From Niveispirillum sp. SYP-B3756 (GTDB lineage Bacteria > Pseudomonadota > Alphaproteobacteria > Azospirillales > Azospirillaceae), in NCBI RefSeq assembly GCF_009495745.1, contig NZ_WIDQ01000002.1, forward strand, positions 681,569 through 745,568: a stretch of 64,000 bases of DNA. The letters run 5' to 3'. The translations under genes and the position numbers were made by a program. The notes under the pieces were generated by a model. The model saw only the letters and a program-made list of their open reading frames with translations. It searched no databases and was not told the origin of the DNA. This document shows positions 7,661 through 16,973 of the stretch, piece by piece (the stretch's first letter is position 1; every line of letters starts with the position of its first letter).

Positions 7661-10600
7661 CACCGCCCCCGCAATGCGGCGGCCAGATGGGCGGTGACGA
7701 TGTCCACATGTGGGGGTTCTACGACGCTGAAATGGTTGCCCGGCACATCGATCACCTTGAAATCGCCCAGGCACACCCCTTCCCAGAAGGGCACGGCCAG
7801 ATGGCCCACCCCGGCGGTAATGCCGAAGGATTGCTGTTCCAGGCAGCGCAGATAGGTCATGTCGCCGACATAGGGCGGCGGGTCGAAACGGGCGGCGCGC
7901 ATGGAATGGCGGCAGACCCGGAACAGGCCCGGCACCAGTTCCGGCCCCACCGGAACACCGGCCTGATTGCCGATGGCGGCGGCGTAACCAGCCAGCCGCT
8001 CGGCCTGTGGCACCGCCATGCGCCGCCGGGCGGCCGCCGCCACGGCATCCAGCCCCGGATCGCCGGTCAGGGCCGCCATGGCCCCGGCGGGGATGTGGCG
8101 CGCATGATCCAGCGTCAGCTTTTCAATGGCGCGATAGACATCGGTCGCTGGCACATCCGGGCCGAAGACGGCGGCCACCGGGTCCAGGTTCAGGTTGGGC
8201 ACGAAAATGGCCTCAAAGGCCAGTTCCTCCTCCGTTTCGATGAACATGGGGATGCTGTCCACCAGCGTCAGGTCGCGCACATCCATGCCGCGATCCAGCA
8301 GGCGGCGCGCCACCTCCGTGGCCAGCAGCCCGCCCAAGCAATAGCCGACAAGCTGAAAATGTCGGTGTCCGGCGGCGATCAGCCGGCTGGCATAATCATC
8401 GGCCACCGCCTCGATCAGCTTTTTCGGCTCCAGCGCCAGATAGCGTTCAATATCGGCCACGGCGATGCCGATCACCGGCCCTAACCCTTGGGCCGCCATC
8501 GACCGGCCCAGATGCTGGAAATAATCCATGGTGCCCAAAGCCGCATGGAACATCACCCGCGCCACCGGCCCCTCGCCGCCGAACGCGATCAGCTTGGCGT
8601 TCGATCCTTCCACCTGATCCGCCGGCAGGGTCGGGCTGGCCGCCCCCGCTGCCGTGGTTTCCGCCAGTTCCCCCCGGCGCAGCGCCTGGACCAGGGCGGC
8701 CACAGTCGGTTCGTTCAGCATCTGGCGCAGCAGCGTGTCATAGGGGAAGGGGGCAGCCTCCGCCATCTCCTCCCGCAGCCGGCCAGCGACACGGGCCAGA
8801 ATCAGGGAATCCGCCCCCTTGTCATAGAAATTATCTGTCGGTTCCAGCCGGGGCAGCCCCAAAGCCTCCGCCCACAAGGCACAAAGCTGGCTGGTCAAGC
8901 CGTCATCGCCATCGGCCCTGTCGGCCTCGCCTGCCGCCTGTGCCAAGGTGGCGGGGCGCCAGCCGGCCAGCCGCTTGCGGTCCAGCTTGCCATTGCCGGT
9001 CAGGGGCAGTCGGTCCAGTACCTGGATATGGCCGGGCACCATATGGGTGGGCAGGCGGCGGCCCAGGAAGCTGGCCAGTTCCGCCGCCTGCACCGGCATC
9101 CGGTCGCGCTTGAAGCGGGCGGCCAGCATCCGCATTCCGCAGGCGGCCAGCGCATCGCCCTCATCGGGCAGGCAAAGCGCCAGTTCGCCGCCTGCCGCCT
9201 CAATCACTTCGCGCCAGCCGGCGACATTGCGGAATTTGGTGCCGCCATGCCGGCGGTCATCGCCCGCCGGGTCCATCATGAAACCTTGGGTCAGCAGGAT
9301 CTGCGGCAGGTCGGCCACCGGTTCGGTCAGGATCAGCCAGCCATCCGGGCCCAAGATTTCCGCCAGATCGGCCACGGCTTTCGCCGGGTCATTGGTGCTG
9401 TTCAACATGCCGGCGGCGATCACGATATCGGCACTGTTGGGGGCGATGCCCTGGTCGCGCGCCTCGCGGTTCAGGTCGAACAGGGCCGGGCGCACCCAGG
9501 GCCAGCGGGCAAAACGCCCCCGCGCATCGGCCAGGAAAAAGGGCGTCATGTCGGTGAACAGATAATCCGCCGACAAGCCATCCAGCAGGGGGATCACTGC
9601 CTCGCTGGTGGCACCGGTGCCGGCCCCCACCTCCAGCACCCGCAAGGGCGTGTCGGCGTCGCGGCTGCTGGCGATGCGGTTCACCAGGGCGGCGACGGCG
9701 TGGTTATTATGCCGGGCGATGGCATCATCACGATAAATCGCCCGCGCCAGATGCGGGCGGCCTTCCGGGAACAGCAGGTCGAACGGGTTCTGCCGTCCGG
9801 CCAGCAGGTCGGCCAGCCGTTCCACATGCGCGCGGTGATAGGCGATCAGGCTGTCATTGCCGCCGCCGGCCAGCGCATCCCAGGCGGCGTTGACGCTTTC
9901 GCCATCGACCAGCCGGCGGCGACGGTAAAGCCCGGCCCCGTCACGCGACAGCAGGTCCGCCGCCACCAGCAGCCCCAGCCAGCGCCGCACCAGCCAATGG
10001 TGCCGCTCCACGGCCCCCACTTGGCGGATGATGGTTTCATCATCATGGGCGGCCTGATCGCTGTTGAACAGCCCATGCCCGCACAGGCAACCCAGCATGG
10101 TCAGCAGTGATGCCTCCTGCAAGGCCCTGGCCTGGGAGGCGGCGGCATGGTCATCCGCCACCTGCCGGGCCGCAAAGCGCCGCACCGCCGGCACCAGCTT
10201 TTCCGGCGTCAGGCGCGGATCATCGGGCGGCACCGGGCGGCGCTTGGCTTCCACAAAGCCCAGCAGGGTGCGGTCCAGCCGGTCGGTACCGGCCACCACG
10301 GCCGCCGCCGCGCCCACGGCGGGGTGGGCCTGCAAGGCGGCCTCCACCTCCCCCAGTTCGATCCGGTGGCCACGGATTTTCACCTGGCCGTCTTCCCGGC
10401 CCAGGAATTCGATCTCCCCACCCGGCAGATAGCGGCCAAGGTCGCCCGTGCGGTAAAGCCGCTGCCCGTCAACCGGATGGTGGATGAAGCGGGTTGCCGT
10501 CAGGTCGGGGTCGCCCAGATAGCCCAGCGCCAGCCCCTGGCCGGTGATGCACAGCTCCCCCGCCGTCCAGACGGGCACATCCCGCATCTGCCCATCCAGC

Positions 10601-13131
10601 ACCCGGAACCCCTGGTTGGCCAGCGGCACGCCATAGGGGATGCTGGTCCAGGCCGGGTCGATGCCCTCAATCCGGTGGAAATTGGACCAGATGGCCGCTT
10701 CGGTCGCCCCGCCCAGGCCGATCAACTCCAGGCTCGGCAGGTGGCGGCGGATCTGGCCGGGCAGGGAAAGCCCGATCCAGTCGCCCGACAGCAGGGCCAG
10801 CCGCAGGCTGGTCAGGGGCGACGGTTCGGCATCCAGGTATGAGGCCAGCATCTGCATCTGTGCCGGCACGGAATTCCAGAAGATCACGCCATGGCGGGCG
10901 ATCAACCCGGCCCAGTGCGACGGGTCGGCCCCGCGTGCCGGATCGGGCAGCACCAGCGTGGCCCCGGTGCCCAGCAGGCCGAAAATATCATAAACGGAAA
11001 GGTCGAACCCCAGTTGCGCCAGCCCCAGCCCCCGGTGCTGCGGGCCGATGCCGAAACGGCGGTTGATATCCTGTATCGTGTTCAGCGCGGCGCGATGGCT
11101 GATCATCACCCCCTTGGGCGCCCCGGTGGAACCGGATGTGTAGATCACATAGGCCAGCGCGTCCGGGTCGCCCGTCACGACCGGGGGCATGGTGCTGGCC
11201 GGAGCCACGGTGGCCGGATCAATGGCGATGATGCCGGGCGGCAGGTCGGTGCTGCTGGCGGCCAGCACATGGGTGATGCCGGCATCGGCCAGCAGCCGGT
11301 CCCGCCGCAATGCGGGTTGCTGCACATCAATGGGCAGATAGGCCCCGCCGGCCAGCAATGCCCCCAGCACTGCGGCCACCTGTGCCGCCCCCTTTTCCAG
11401 AATGATGGCGACAGGGGCGGCACCCTGGTAGCCGCTGGCCGTCAGCGTGTCGGCCAGACCGGCGGCCCACAGCATCAGGTCGCGGTAACAGATGCTGCCG
11501 TCTCGGTCGATCACGGCCACCGCATCCGGCGTGGCCTGTGCCTGTTCCAGGATCGGGTGATGCAGCAGCCCATCGGGCAGGGGGGCCGCCGTTGCGTTCA
11601 CCGCCGCCCGTTCCGCCCCCTGCCACGCCGGCAGCGGCACCGGTTCCCGGCTGTCCCATGCCGCCGCATCCCCGGCCAGCCGTTCCAGCAGGTCCATCAG
11701 GGCGGCGAACATGTCGGCTATCATGCCATCGGGGAAAATGCCCTGGCGAATGTCCCAATTCACCTCCAGCCCGTCGGCATCATCCATCACCTGGCAATCC
11801 AGCAGTACCTGCGGCGTCTGGGTGATGGCATGGCCGGGGCGGCGGCCGCTGACCGGATGCTCACGATTGCCCAGGCCGATGGCGCTGGTGAAGATCACCG
11901 GCATCAAGGCGGCTTCCCGTCCCCGGCGGCGGGTGATTTCGCGCAGCACCTCCACCCCGCTGAACAGCCGGTGGTCCAGATCGCTGAAAAGCTGCTGGCC
12001 GATGGCGGCCGCATGGTCGGCAAAGGGCCGGCCCGCCGCCGATTCCACCGCCAGCAGGCTGACGGCGGTGAAATCCCCCACCAACTGGTTGACCTGCGGG
12101 TGCAGCGGGAAACGGTTCAGCAGCGTGACATTCAGGCTGAATTGCGGCTGGCGCGCCCAGCGGCCCAGCACGGCGGCATAGGCGGCCAGCACCGGCGTGG
12201 TGGCCGTCAACCCGCGCGCGGCGGCCTGCGCCTTCAGGCTTTCCCAGGCGGCTTTTCCCAACCGGCCATGGTGACGGTGGAACCGTACCGCCCCACCTTG
12301 GGGGGCGGTGCGCTGGACCAAGTCCGGGGCGGCGGGCAGATCGTCGATCCGGTCCAGCCAGTAACGCCGGTCGCGCCGGTACCGGCTGGTCTGGCGCAAC
12401 CCCTGTTCGGCCAGCAGATAATCACGGAAGGTGATCTCCAGCGCCGGCAGTTCATCCCCGCGACCGGCCAGGATCAGGTCCAGTTCATTGAACAGGATGC
12501 CAGCGCTGGCCCAGTCGGCAATCAAGCTGTCCAGGGAGACATGCAGGATATCCCCGTCATCCGTGCGGGTCTGGCGCAGGGTGAATAGCGGCCATCGGTC
12601 GGTCGGATAAATCTTGTGGTCCAGTTCGGCCCGTGTGTCGGCCAGGGCCTGATCCAGCAGGGCCGTCCCTTGGCCGCGCAGATCCTGCGCCGTGATCAGA
12701 TAGGCGGGAACGCTGGGCAGCACCCGCTGCCAGCCATCGGCGGCGATGGTGGCGCGCAGCATGGGGTGGCGTGCGATCAACCGGTTCCAGGCCGCTTCCA
12801 GCGCCGCCGGTTCCAGGTTGGGGTAATGCATTTCCAGATAGCCATGGCAAGCGACGCCGCCATAACCGAAACTATCCCCCCGGCCCAGCAGATAGGCCGC
12901 CTGCACATCGGTCAGCGGGAATGGTTCATGTGTCTGGGCCGGGTCGGCGGTGACGGCGGGCAGTTCCGGGCCGGCCAGATGGTCAAGCAGCGCCTGCTTG
13001 TGCTGGCGCAACTGCTCCCGCCGTTCTTCCGTCAAGGCCCCTTTCGGTGCCCGGAATTTCAGTTGCCCATCCTCGGCCCAAAGCTCAACCCCCAACAGGT
13101 CCAGTTCGGTGATCAGCGTGGCGACATCCAT
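7660..13131 (-). CDS. NRPS 2: TubC dock-Cy-A(embedded MT)-PCP-TE
   Basis: 1823 aa. Residues 1-52 resemble a TubC-type docking domain. A cyclization domain (about 70-500) carries DxxxxDxxS at D201, D206, S209. The adenylation domain (about 525-975 and 1345-1390) has YTSGSTGAPKG; the pocket reads D-L-Y-N-L-S, then I-W and K1382, matching the cysteine code. A methyltransferase (motif I LEVGAGTGATSE from 1166) is inserted into the A domain. The PCP has S1442 in GADSL. The C-terminal thioesterase (about 1520-1823) has GYCLGG with Cys1598 where Ser is usual, and His1800 in GNHFS. The likely job is loading, cyclizing and C-methylating the last cysteine and releasing the product, as PchF does. The start follows GGAG; 119 bases separate it from the exporter gene upstream. 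Confidence 0.93.
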   Translation of the reverse strand: MDVATLITELDLLGVELWAEDGQLKFRAPKGALTEERREQLRQHKQALLDHLAGPELPAVTADPAQTHEPFPLTDVQAAYLLGRGDSFGYGGVACHGYLEMHYPNLEPAALEAAWNRLIARHPMLRATIAADGWQRVLPSVPAYLITAQDLRGQGTALLDQALADTRAELDHKIYPTDRWPLFTLRQTRTDDGDILHVSLDSLIADWASAGILFNELDLILAGRGDELPALEITFRDYLLAEQGLRQTSRYRRDRRYWLDRIDDLPAAPDLVQRTAPQGGAVRFHRHHGRLGKAAWESLKAQAAARGLTATTPVLAAYAAVLGRWARQPQFSLNVTLLNRFPLHPQVNQLVGDFTAVSLLAVESAAGRPFADHAAAIGQQLFSDLDHRLFSGVEVLREITRRRGREAALMPVIFTSAIGLGNREHPVSGRRPGHAITQTPQVLLDCQVMDDADGLEVNWDIRQGIFPDGMIADMFAALMDLLERLAGDAAAWDSREPVPLPAWQGAERAAVNATAAPLPDGLLHHPILEQAQATPDAVAVIDRDGSICYRDLMLWAAGLADTLTASGYQGAAPVAIILEKGAAQVAAVLGALLAGGAYLPIDVQQPALRRDRLLADAGITHVLAASSTDLPPGIIAIDPATVAPASTMPPVVTGDPDALAYVIYTSGSTGAPKGVMISHRAALNTIQDINRRFGIGPQHRGLGLAQLGFDLSVYDIFGLLGTGATLVLPDPARGADPSHWAGLIARHGVIFWNSVPAQMQMLASYLDAEPSPLTSLRLALLSGDWIGLSLPGQIRRHLPSLELIGLGGATEAAIWSNFHRIEGIDPAWTSIPYGVPLANQGFRVLDGQMRDVPVWTAGELCITGQGLALGYLGDPDLTATRFIHHPVDGQRLYRTGDLGRYLPGGEIEFLGREDGQVKIRGHRIELGEVEAALQAHPAVGAAAAVVAGTDRLDRTLLGFVEAKRRPVPPDDPRLTPEKLVPAVRRFAARQVADDHAAASQARALQEASLLTMLGCLCGHGLFNSDQAAHDDETIIRQVGAVERHHWLVRRWLGLLVAADLLSRDGAGLYRRRRLVDGESVNAAWDALAGGGNDSLIAYHRAHVERLADLLAGRQNPFDLLFPEGRPHLARAIYRDDAIARHNNHAVAALVNRIASSRDADTPLRVLEVGAGTGATSEAVIPLLDGLSADYLFTDMTPFFLADARGRFARWPWVRPALFDLNREARDQGIAPNSADIVIAAGMLNSTNDPAKAVADLAEILGPDGWLILTEPVADLPQILLTQGFMMDPAGDDRRHGGTKFRNVAGWREVIEAAGGELALCLPDEGDALAACGMRMLAARFKRDRMPVQAAELASFLGRRLPTHMVPGHIQVLDRLPLTGNGKLDRKRLAGWRPATLAQAAGEADRADGDDGLTSQLCALWAEALGLPRLEPTDNFYDKGADSLILARVAGRLREEMAEAAPFPYDTLLRQMLNEPTVAALVQALRRGELAETTAAGAASPTLPADQVEGSNAKLIAFGGEGPVARVMFHAALGTMDYFQHLGRSMAAQGLGPVIGIAVADIERYLALEPKKLIEAVADDYASRLIAAGHRHFQLVGYCLGGLLATEVARRLLDRGMDVRDLTLVDSIPMFIETEEELAFEAIFVPNLNLDPVAAVFGPDVPATDVYRAIEKLTLDHARHIPAGAMAALTGDPGLDAVAAAARRRMAVPQAERLAGYAAAIGNQAGVPVGPELVPGLFRVCRHSMRAARFDPPPYVGDMTYLRCLEQQSFGITAGVGHLAVPFWEGVCLGDFKVIDVPGNHFSVVEPPHVDIVTAHLAAALRGR

Positions 13132-13250
13132 CAGGCAGCTCCGGTGCAGGTATGCGATTGCAAGCGGTTCGCAAACGGGATGCGCAGCCTATGGCGACAG
13201 GGGGGGCGGTCACTCGCCCAACCCGTATGGCGATGGCCCGGATCGGGATT

Positions 13251-14786
13251 TTATTGGGCGGACCGTTGCGGGCGCAGGATGAAGGCCAGCAGGCTGACCG
13301 CGCCAGCCCCGGTGCCCAGCAGCCAGAACAGGTCGTTGAAGGTCATGACCAGCGCCTGCTGGCGGATGATGCCGCCCAGCAGGCGCATTCCCAGGGCGAG
13401 ATTCCCGTTGCCCAGATGGCTGATATAATTGCCCGTGGCGGGGGCGTTGGCGGACAAGGTCTGTTCCAGATGCCGGCTGTGCAGCCACATCCGCTGATCC
13501 TGCAGCATGGCGATACCGGCCAAAGCCAGGGAACCGCCGATGTTCCGGGCGGCGTTGAACAGGCCGGCGGCATCGGCGGCCAGATCGCGCGGAACCGACC
13601 CCATGGCCGCCTGGTTCAAAAACAGGATGGCCAGCACCTGCCCCACCCCGCGCATGATCTGCGACAGCACGAAATCGGCCCCCACCGCATCCGCCGTCAG
13701 CTCTGATTCCAGCCAGCAACTGGCGGCCATGATCATCATGCCGGTGAATACCGCCACCCTTGCATCGAACAGGCGGAACAGCAGGGGGGCCATCGGCATC
13801 ATGATCAGGCTGGGCAATCCAGCGATCAGAACGATGCTGCCAGCCTGGAAGGCATTGTAATGGGCCAGGGCCGCCAGGAACTGCGGGATCAGGTAGGAGG
13901 TGCCGTACAGCACCATGCCCATCAGCACCCCCATGGCGGCCACCGCCCCAAAGGCGCGGTCGCGCAGCAGCGACAACCGGATCACCGGCCGCACCGCGTG
14001 TTTCTGCCCCAACAGCAGCAGGACCAGCCCCAGCAGGCTGGCGACGGTCAGCCAGCGGATCAGGCTGGATTCAAACCATTGTTCGCGCTGCCCTTCCTCC
14101 AGCACCAGGGTCAACCCGCCCAGCGCCAGGGTCAGCCCCGCCACGCCCAGCCAGTCAGCCTCCCCCAGCCGGTCCAGTTGGGCGCGTTCATGGTGCAAGG
14201 CCGTCAACAGCAGGAACAGCAGCACCAGCCCGATGGGCAGGTTGATGAAAAAGGCATAGTGCCAGGACAGATATTCCGTCATCAGGCCACCCACCAGCGG
14301 CCCCAGCACCGGCCCCAAAATGGCCGTCATGCCGAAAATGGCATTGCCGATGGGCTGGCGGGCCGGTGGCAGGCGGGTGGCGATGATGGTCATGGCGGTG
14401 GGGATCATCGCCCCGCCGGTAAGCCCCTGACCGGCACGGGCGAACACCATCAGCCCCAGACTGTCCGACACGCCGCACAGCATGGAAAAGCCGGTGAAAC
14501 CAAGGGTCGCCCCCAGCAGGAAACTGCGCAGCCCGAACAGACGCGACAGCCAGCCGCTCAGCGGGATGATGATGATTTCCGCCACCAGATAGGCGGTGGC
14601 GATCCAGGTCGCCTCTGTCGCCGTGGCCCCGATTTCCCCCTGGATGGTGGGCAGGGCAGCATTGACGATGGAGATATCCAGCGTCGCCATGAAACTGCCC
14701 AGCGCCCCGGCGATAACGGCCAGCCAGGCCCCCGGCTCCACCGTGGCGGGTGGCGGGGCCATGGGATCGGCTATCCCCCCGCTCAC
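13251..14786 (-). CDS. MFS drug/siderophore exporter, DHA2 (EmrB-like)
   Basis: 511 aa from a GTG at 14786-14784 that overlaps the upstream membrane-fusion gene stop as GTGA. An ATG 8 codons further in is a possible alternative. The protein is strongly hydrophobic, as expected for 14 membrane segments. It has the DHA2 signature near the N-terminus (ATLDISIVNAALPTIQ), then SGWLSRLFGLRSFLLGA, ARAGQGLTGGAMIPTA and the motif GPVLGPLVGG. Coupled to an HlyD/EmrA gene, it should form a tripartite-like efflux pump across the envelope. Its place directly ahead of NRPS 2 suggests export of the apo-metallophore or shunt products such as salicylate. General drug efflux is the alternative. Confidence 0.88.
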   Translation of the reverse strand: MSGGIADPMAPPPATVEPGAWLAVIAGALGSFMATLDISIVNAALPTIQGEIGATATEATWIATAYLVAEIIIIPLSGWLSRLFGLRSFLLGATLGFTGFSMLCGVSDSLGLMVFARAGQGLTGGAMIPTAMTIIATRLPPARQPIGNAIFGMTAILGPVLGPLVGGLMTEYLSWHYAFFINLPIGLVLLFLLLTALHHERAQLDRLGEADWLGVAGLTLALGGLTLVLEEGQREQWFESSLIRWLTVASLLGLVLLLLGQKHAVRPVIRLSLLRDRAFGAVAAMGVLMGMVLYGTSYLIPQFLAALAHYNAFQAGSIVLIAGLPSLIMMPMAPLLFRLFDARVAVFTGMMIMAASCWLESELTADAVGADFVLSQIMRGVGQVLAILFLNQAAMGSVPRDLAADAAGLFNAARNIGGSLALAGIAMLQDQRMWLHSRHLEQTLSANAPATGNYISHLGNGNLALGMRLLGGIIRQQALVMTFNDLFWLLGTGAGAVSLLAFILRPQRSAQ

Positions 14787-15877
14787 GGTGCCGCCCCGCT
14801 GGCGGCCACCTGCGGTGCGGGGTTGGTGGCGTTGCGCGTGTCCACCGATACGGTCACCGACATGCCGGGCACCAGCCGGGCGGCCCCGGCGGTATCGGTC
14901 AGGGTGATGCGCACCGGCACGCGCTGCACGATCTTGGTGAAATTGCCCGTGGCATTCTGTGGCGGCAGGATGGAGAATTCAGCTCCCGTACCGGGGGCAA
15001 AGCTGGCGACACGGCCCTGGACCGGCTGATCGGGGAAGGCATCCACCATCACCCGCACCGGCTGGCCCGGCTGCATATGTGCGACCTGGGTTTCCTTGAA
15101 ATTGGCTTCCACATAGCGCTGCCGGGCCGGCACCAGCGTCAATAGCCGCTGTCCTGCCTCCGCATATTGGCCGGGGCGGGCGGTCAGGTCGCCGATAATG
15201 CCATCGATCCCGGCGCGGATCAGGCAGGCCGCGACATTGATTTCCGCCGCCCGCCGTTGGGCCTGGGCGGAACGGGCCTGGGCTTCGGCCTGCAAAATGC
15301 CGGCTTCCAGCGACTGGATATGCTGCTCTGCCCCGGATACTGCCGCCTGCCGGGCGGCCAGGGTGGCGCGGGCCTGGCGTTCCTGGTTGCGCAATTGGTC
15401 CATCTGCTGGCGGCTGCCGGTACCGCTGGCGGCCAGCGGTTCATAGCGGTGCACCTCGGCCTGGGCGAAATCCAGTTCCTCCCGCGCCACGGCCAGTTCG
15501 GCCGTGGCCTTCTCCACCAGCGCCTTCTGTTCGCCCACCTGGGCGCGCAGGCTGTTGGCCTCGGCCTCTGACACGGCGATCAGGGCCTCCGCCTCCGCCA
15601 TCTTGGCCTCGTGATCGGCACTGTCGATGCGGGCCAGGGGGCTGCCGGCGCTGACTGTCTGGTTGGCAACCACAAATACCTCGGCCACGATCCCGGCCAC
15701 CTTGGGCGCGATGATGGTGAAATCCGCCTTTACATAGGCATTGTCCGTCGTCTGTTGAAACCGGCCATAGTGCAGATAATCCCAACCCAGCCAGCCACCA
15801 CCGGCCAGCAGCGCGCAGACGACCCCCAGCATGATGATCTTGCGGCGGCGGTGATTGGGTCTGGTGTCACTGGCCAT
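14783..15877 (-). CDS. HlyD/EmrA-like membrane fusion protein
   Basis: 364 aa from ATG 15877. One N-terminal membrane anchor (KIIMLGVVCALLAGGGWLGW) precedes the typical fusion-protein start QQTTDNAYVKADFTIIAPKV. A long Ala/Glu/Gln-rich coiled-coil hairpin spans about residues 85-215. Then come the barrel motif AGIDGIIGDLTARPGQYAEAGQ and the closing lipoyl half. It overlaps emrB-like 14786 by 4 bases and would link the MFS pump to an outer-membrane channel not present in this window. It is the first gene of operon C, which appears to run through NRPS 2 to beyond the left edge. Confidence 0.88.
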   Translation of the reverse strand: MASDTRPNHRRRKIIMLGVVCALLAGGGWLGWDYLHYGRFQQTTDNAYVKADFTIIAPKVAGIVAEVFVVANQTVSAGSPLARIDSADHEAKMAEAEALIAVSEAEANSLRAQVGEQKALVEKATAELAVAREELDFAQAEVHRYEPLAASGTGSRQQMDQLRNQERQARATLAARQAAVSGAEQHIQSLEAGILQAEAQARSAQAQRRAAEINVAACLIRAGIDGIIGDLTARPGQYAEAGQRLLTLVPARQRYVEANFKETQVAHMQPGQPVRVMVDAFPDQPVQGRVASFAPGTGAEFSILPPQNATGNFTKIVQRVPVRITLTDTAGAARLVPGMSVTVSVDTRNATNPAPQVAASGAAP

Positions 15878-15935
15878 GGGGCATCCGGGGGAGAGAGGGC
15901 AAGGGCCGGAGTGATAATCACCCGTAATCTTACCG

Positions 15936-16034
15936 CTACCCCGATCGGGGTAGTTTTCACTCTGATCGGGTCAATTTTCCAGCCGCCACGCAGTTTCAGC
16001 CCGATCCGGGTAGCGGTCGCACCGAACCGGGCAG
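15936..16034 (+). promoter_or_regulatory. Two pairs of 21-bp-spaced direct repeats plus palindrome (putative activator sites)
   Basis: In the 214-bp divergent spacer, GATCGGGGTAG (15943) and GATCGGGTCA (15964) are 21 bases apart. GATCCGGGTAG (16003) and GAACCGGGCAG (16024) are also 21 bases apart, and the pairs are exactly 60 bases apart. The first copy is embedded in the perfect 18-bp palindrome CTACCCCGATCGGGGTAG (15936-15953), giving one half-site toward the emrA side. AraC-family activators typically bind tandem half-sites two helical turns apart. Related repeats occur upstream of operon A. GTGATAATCAC at 15911 is a further near-palindrome. Confidence 0.6.
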
Positions 16035-16091
16035 CGGCTGGCGGGAAAGCCCCTATCGTCAGCCGCTTCACCATTCTGGGGGAGTATCGGC

Positions 16092-16973
16092 ATGGCACTA
16101 CCCGGCCTGCATATTGTCGATCTGCACAAGACCTATCGCAACGGCGTGAAGGCGCTTGACGGGGTGTCGCTGCATGTGCCGCCCGGCATGTATGGGCTGC
16201 TGGGGCCGAACGGGGCGGGCAAAAGCAGCCTGATGCGCACGCTGGCGACGCTGCAGCGCCCCGATGCCGGCCAAATCCTGCTGGATGGGGTGGATGTGCT
16301 GGCCGATCCCCAGCATCTGCGTTGTCGCCTGGGCTATCTGCCGCAAACCATCGGTGCCTATCCCGGCGTTTCCGCCCGCGACCTGCTGGACCGGTTCGCC
16401 TGGCTGAAGGGCCGCACGGACAAGGCCGAACGCCGGGCAGAGGTGGGGCACCTGCTGGAAAAAGTGAACCTTGCCGAGGTGGCACATCGGGCGGTTTCCA
16501 CCTATTCCGGTGGCATGTTGCGCCGGTTCGGCATCGCCATGGCGCTGATCGGCCAGCCGCGCCTGTTGATTGTCGATGAACCCACCGCCGGGCTGGACCC
16601 GGCGGAACGCAACCGCTTTCACCATGTGCTGGCCGATGTGGCGGCGGATGCGGTGGTGTTGCTCTCCACCCATATTGTGGAGGATGTAGAGAATCTCTGC
16701 GCCCGCGTCGCCATCCTGGCCGGCGGGCGCATCCTGGCCGAAGGCACGCCGGATGAGCTGGCGGCGACCTGCGCCGGTCGCCTCTGGTCCCGGCTGGTGC
16801 CACGCGGGGAGGCGGTACCACCGGCCCTGCATCTGGTGGCCACCCGTGCCGGTACGCGGGTGGTGGCGCTGGCCGACACCCCGCCCGACCCCGCCTTCAC
16901 CCCGCACTCGCCAAGGCTGGAGGATATTTATTACATGGCCCTGTCGCAGGCCGGTTGGGGGGAAGCGGCATGA
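16092..16973 (+). CDS. ABC-2 type transporter ATPase subunit
   Basis: 293 aa from ATG 16092, preceded by GGGGGAG. The fold is a single nucleotide-binding domain: Walker A GPNGAGKSS, Q-loop GYLPQTIGAYPGVSARDLL, signature YSGGMLRRF, Walker B LLIVDEPTAGLD and H-loop STHIVED. The C-terminal extension after residue ~220 is family-typical. The stop overlaps the start of the large permease by ATGA, so the two are translationally coupled partners. CcmA/NatA-like ABC-2 transporters usually export. Sitting between the two biosynthetic operons under shared repeat elements, it is probably part of the metallophore export or maturation system. Confidence 0.88.
   Translation: MALPGLHIVDLHKTYRNGVKALDGVSLHVPPGMYGLLGPNGAGKSSLMRTLATLQRPDAGQILLDGVDVLADPQHLRCRLGYLPQTIGAYPGVSARDLLDRFAWLKGRTDKAERRAEVGHLLEKVNLAEVAHRAVSTYSGGMLRRFGIAMALIGQPRLLIVDEPTAGLDPAERNRFHHVLADVAADAVVLLSTHIVEDVENLCARVAILAGGRILAEGTPDELAATCAGRLWSRLVPRGEAVPPALHLVATRAGTRVVALADTPPDPAFTPHSPRLEDIYYMALSQAGWGEAA

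Noticed and set aside
13200..13250. Possible third copy of the activator repeats before NRPS 2 (GATCCGGG and GTTGGGCGAG on the minus strand)
   Set aside because: Spacing is 22 rather than 21, the cores match poorly, and the site overlaps the end of the upstream gene; too weak to call.
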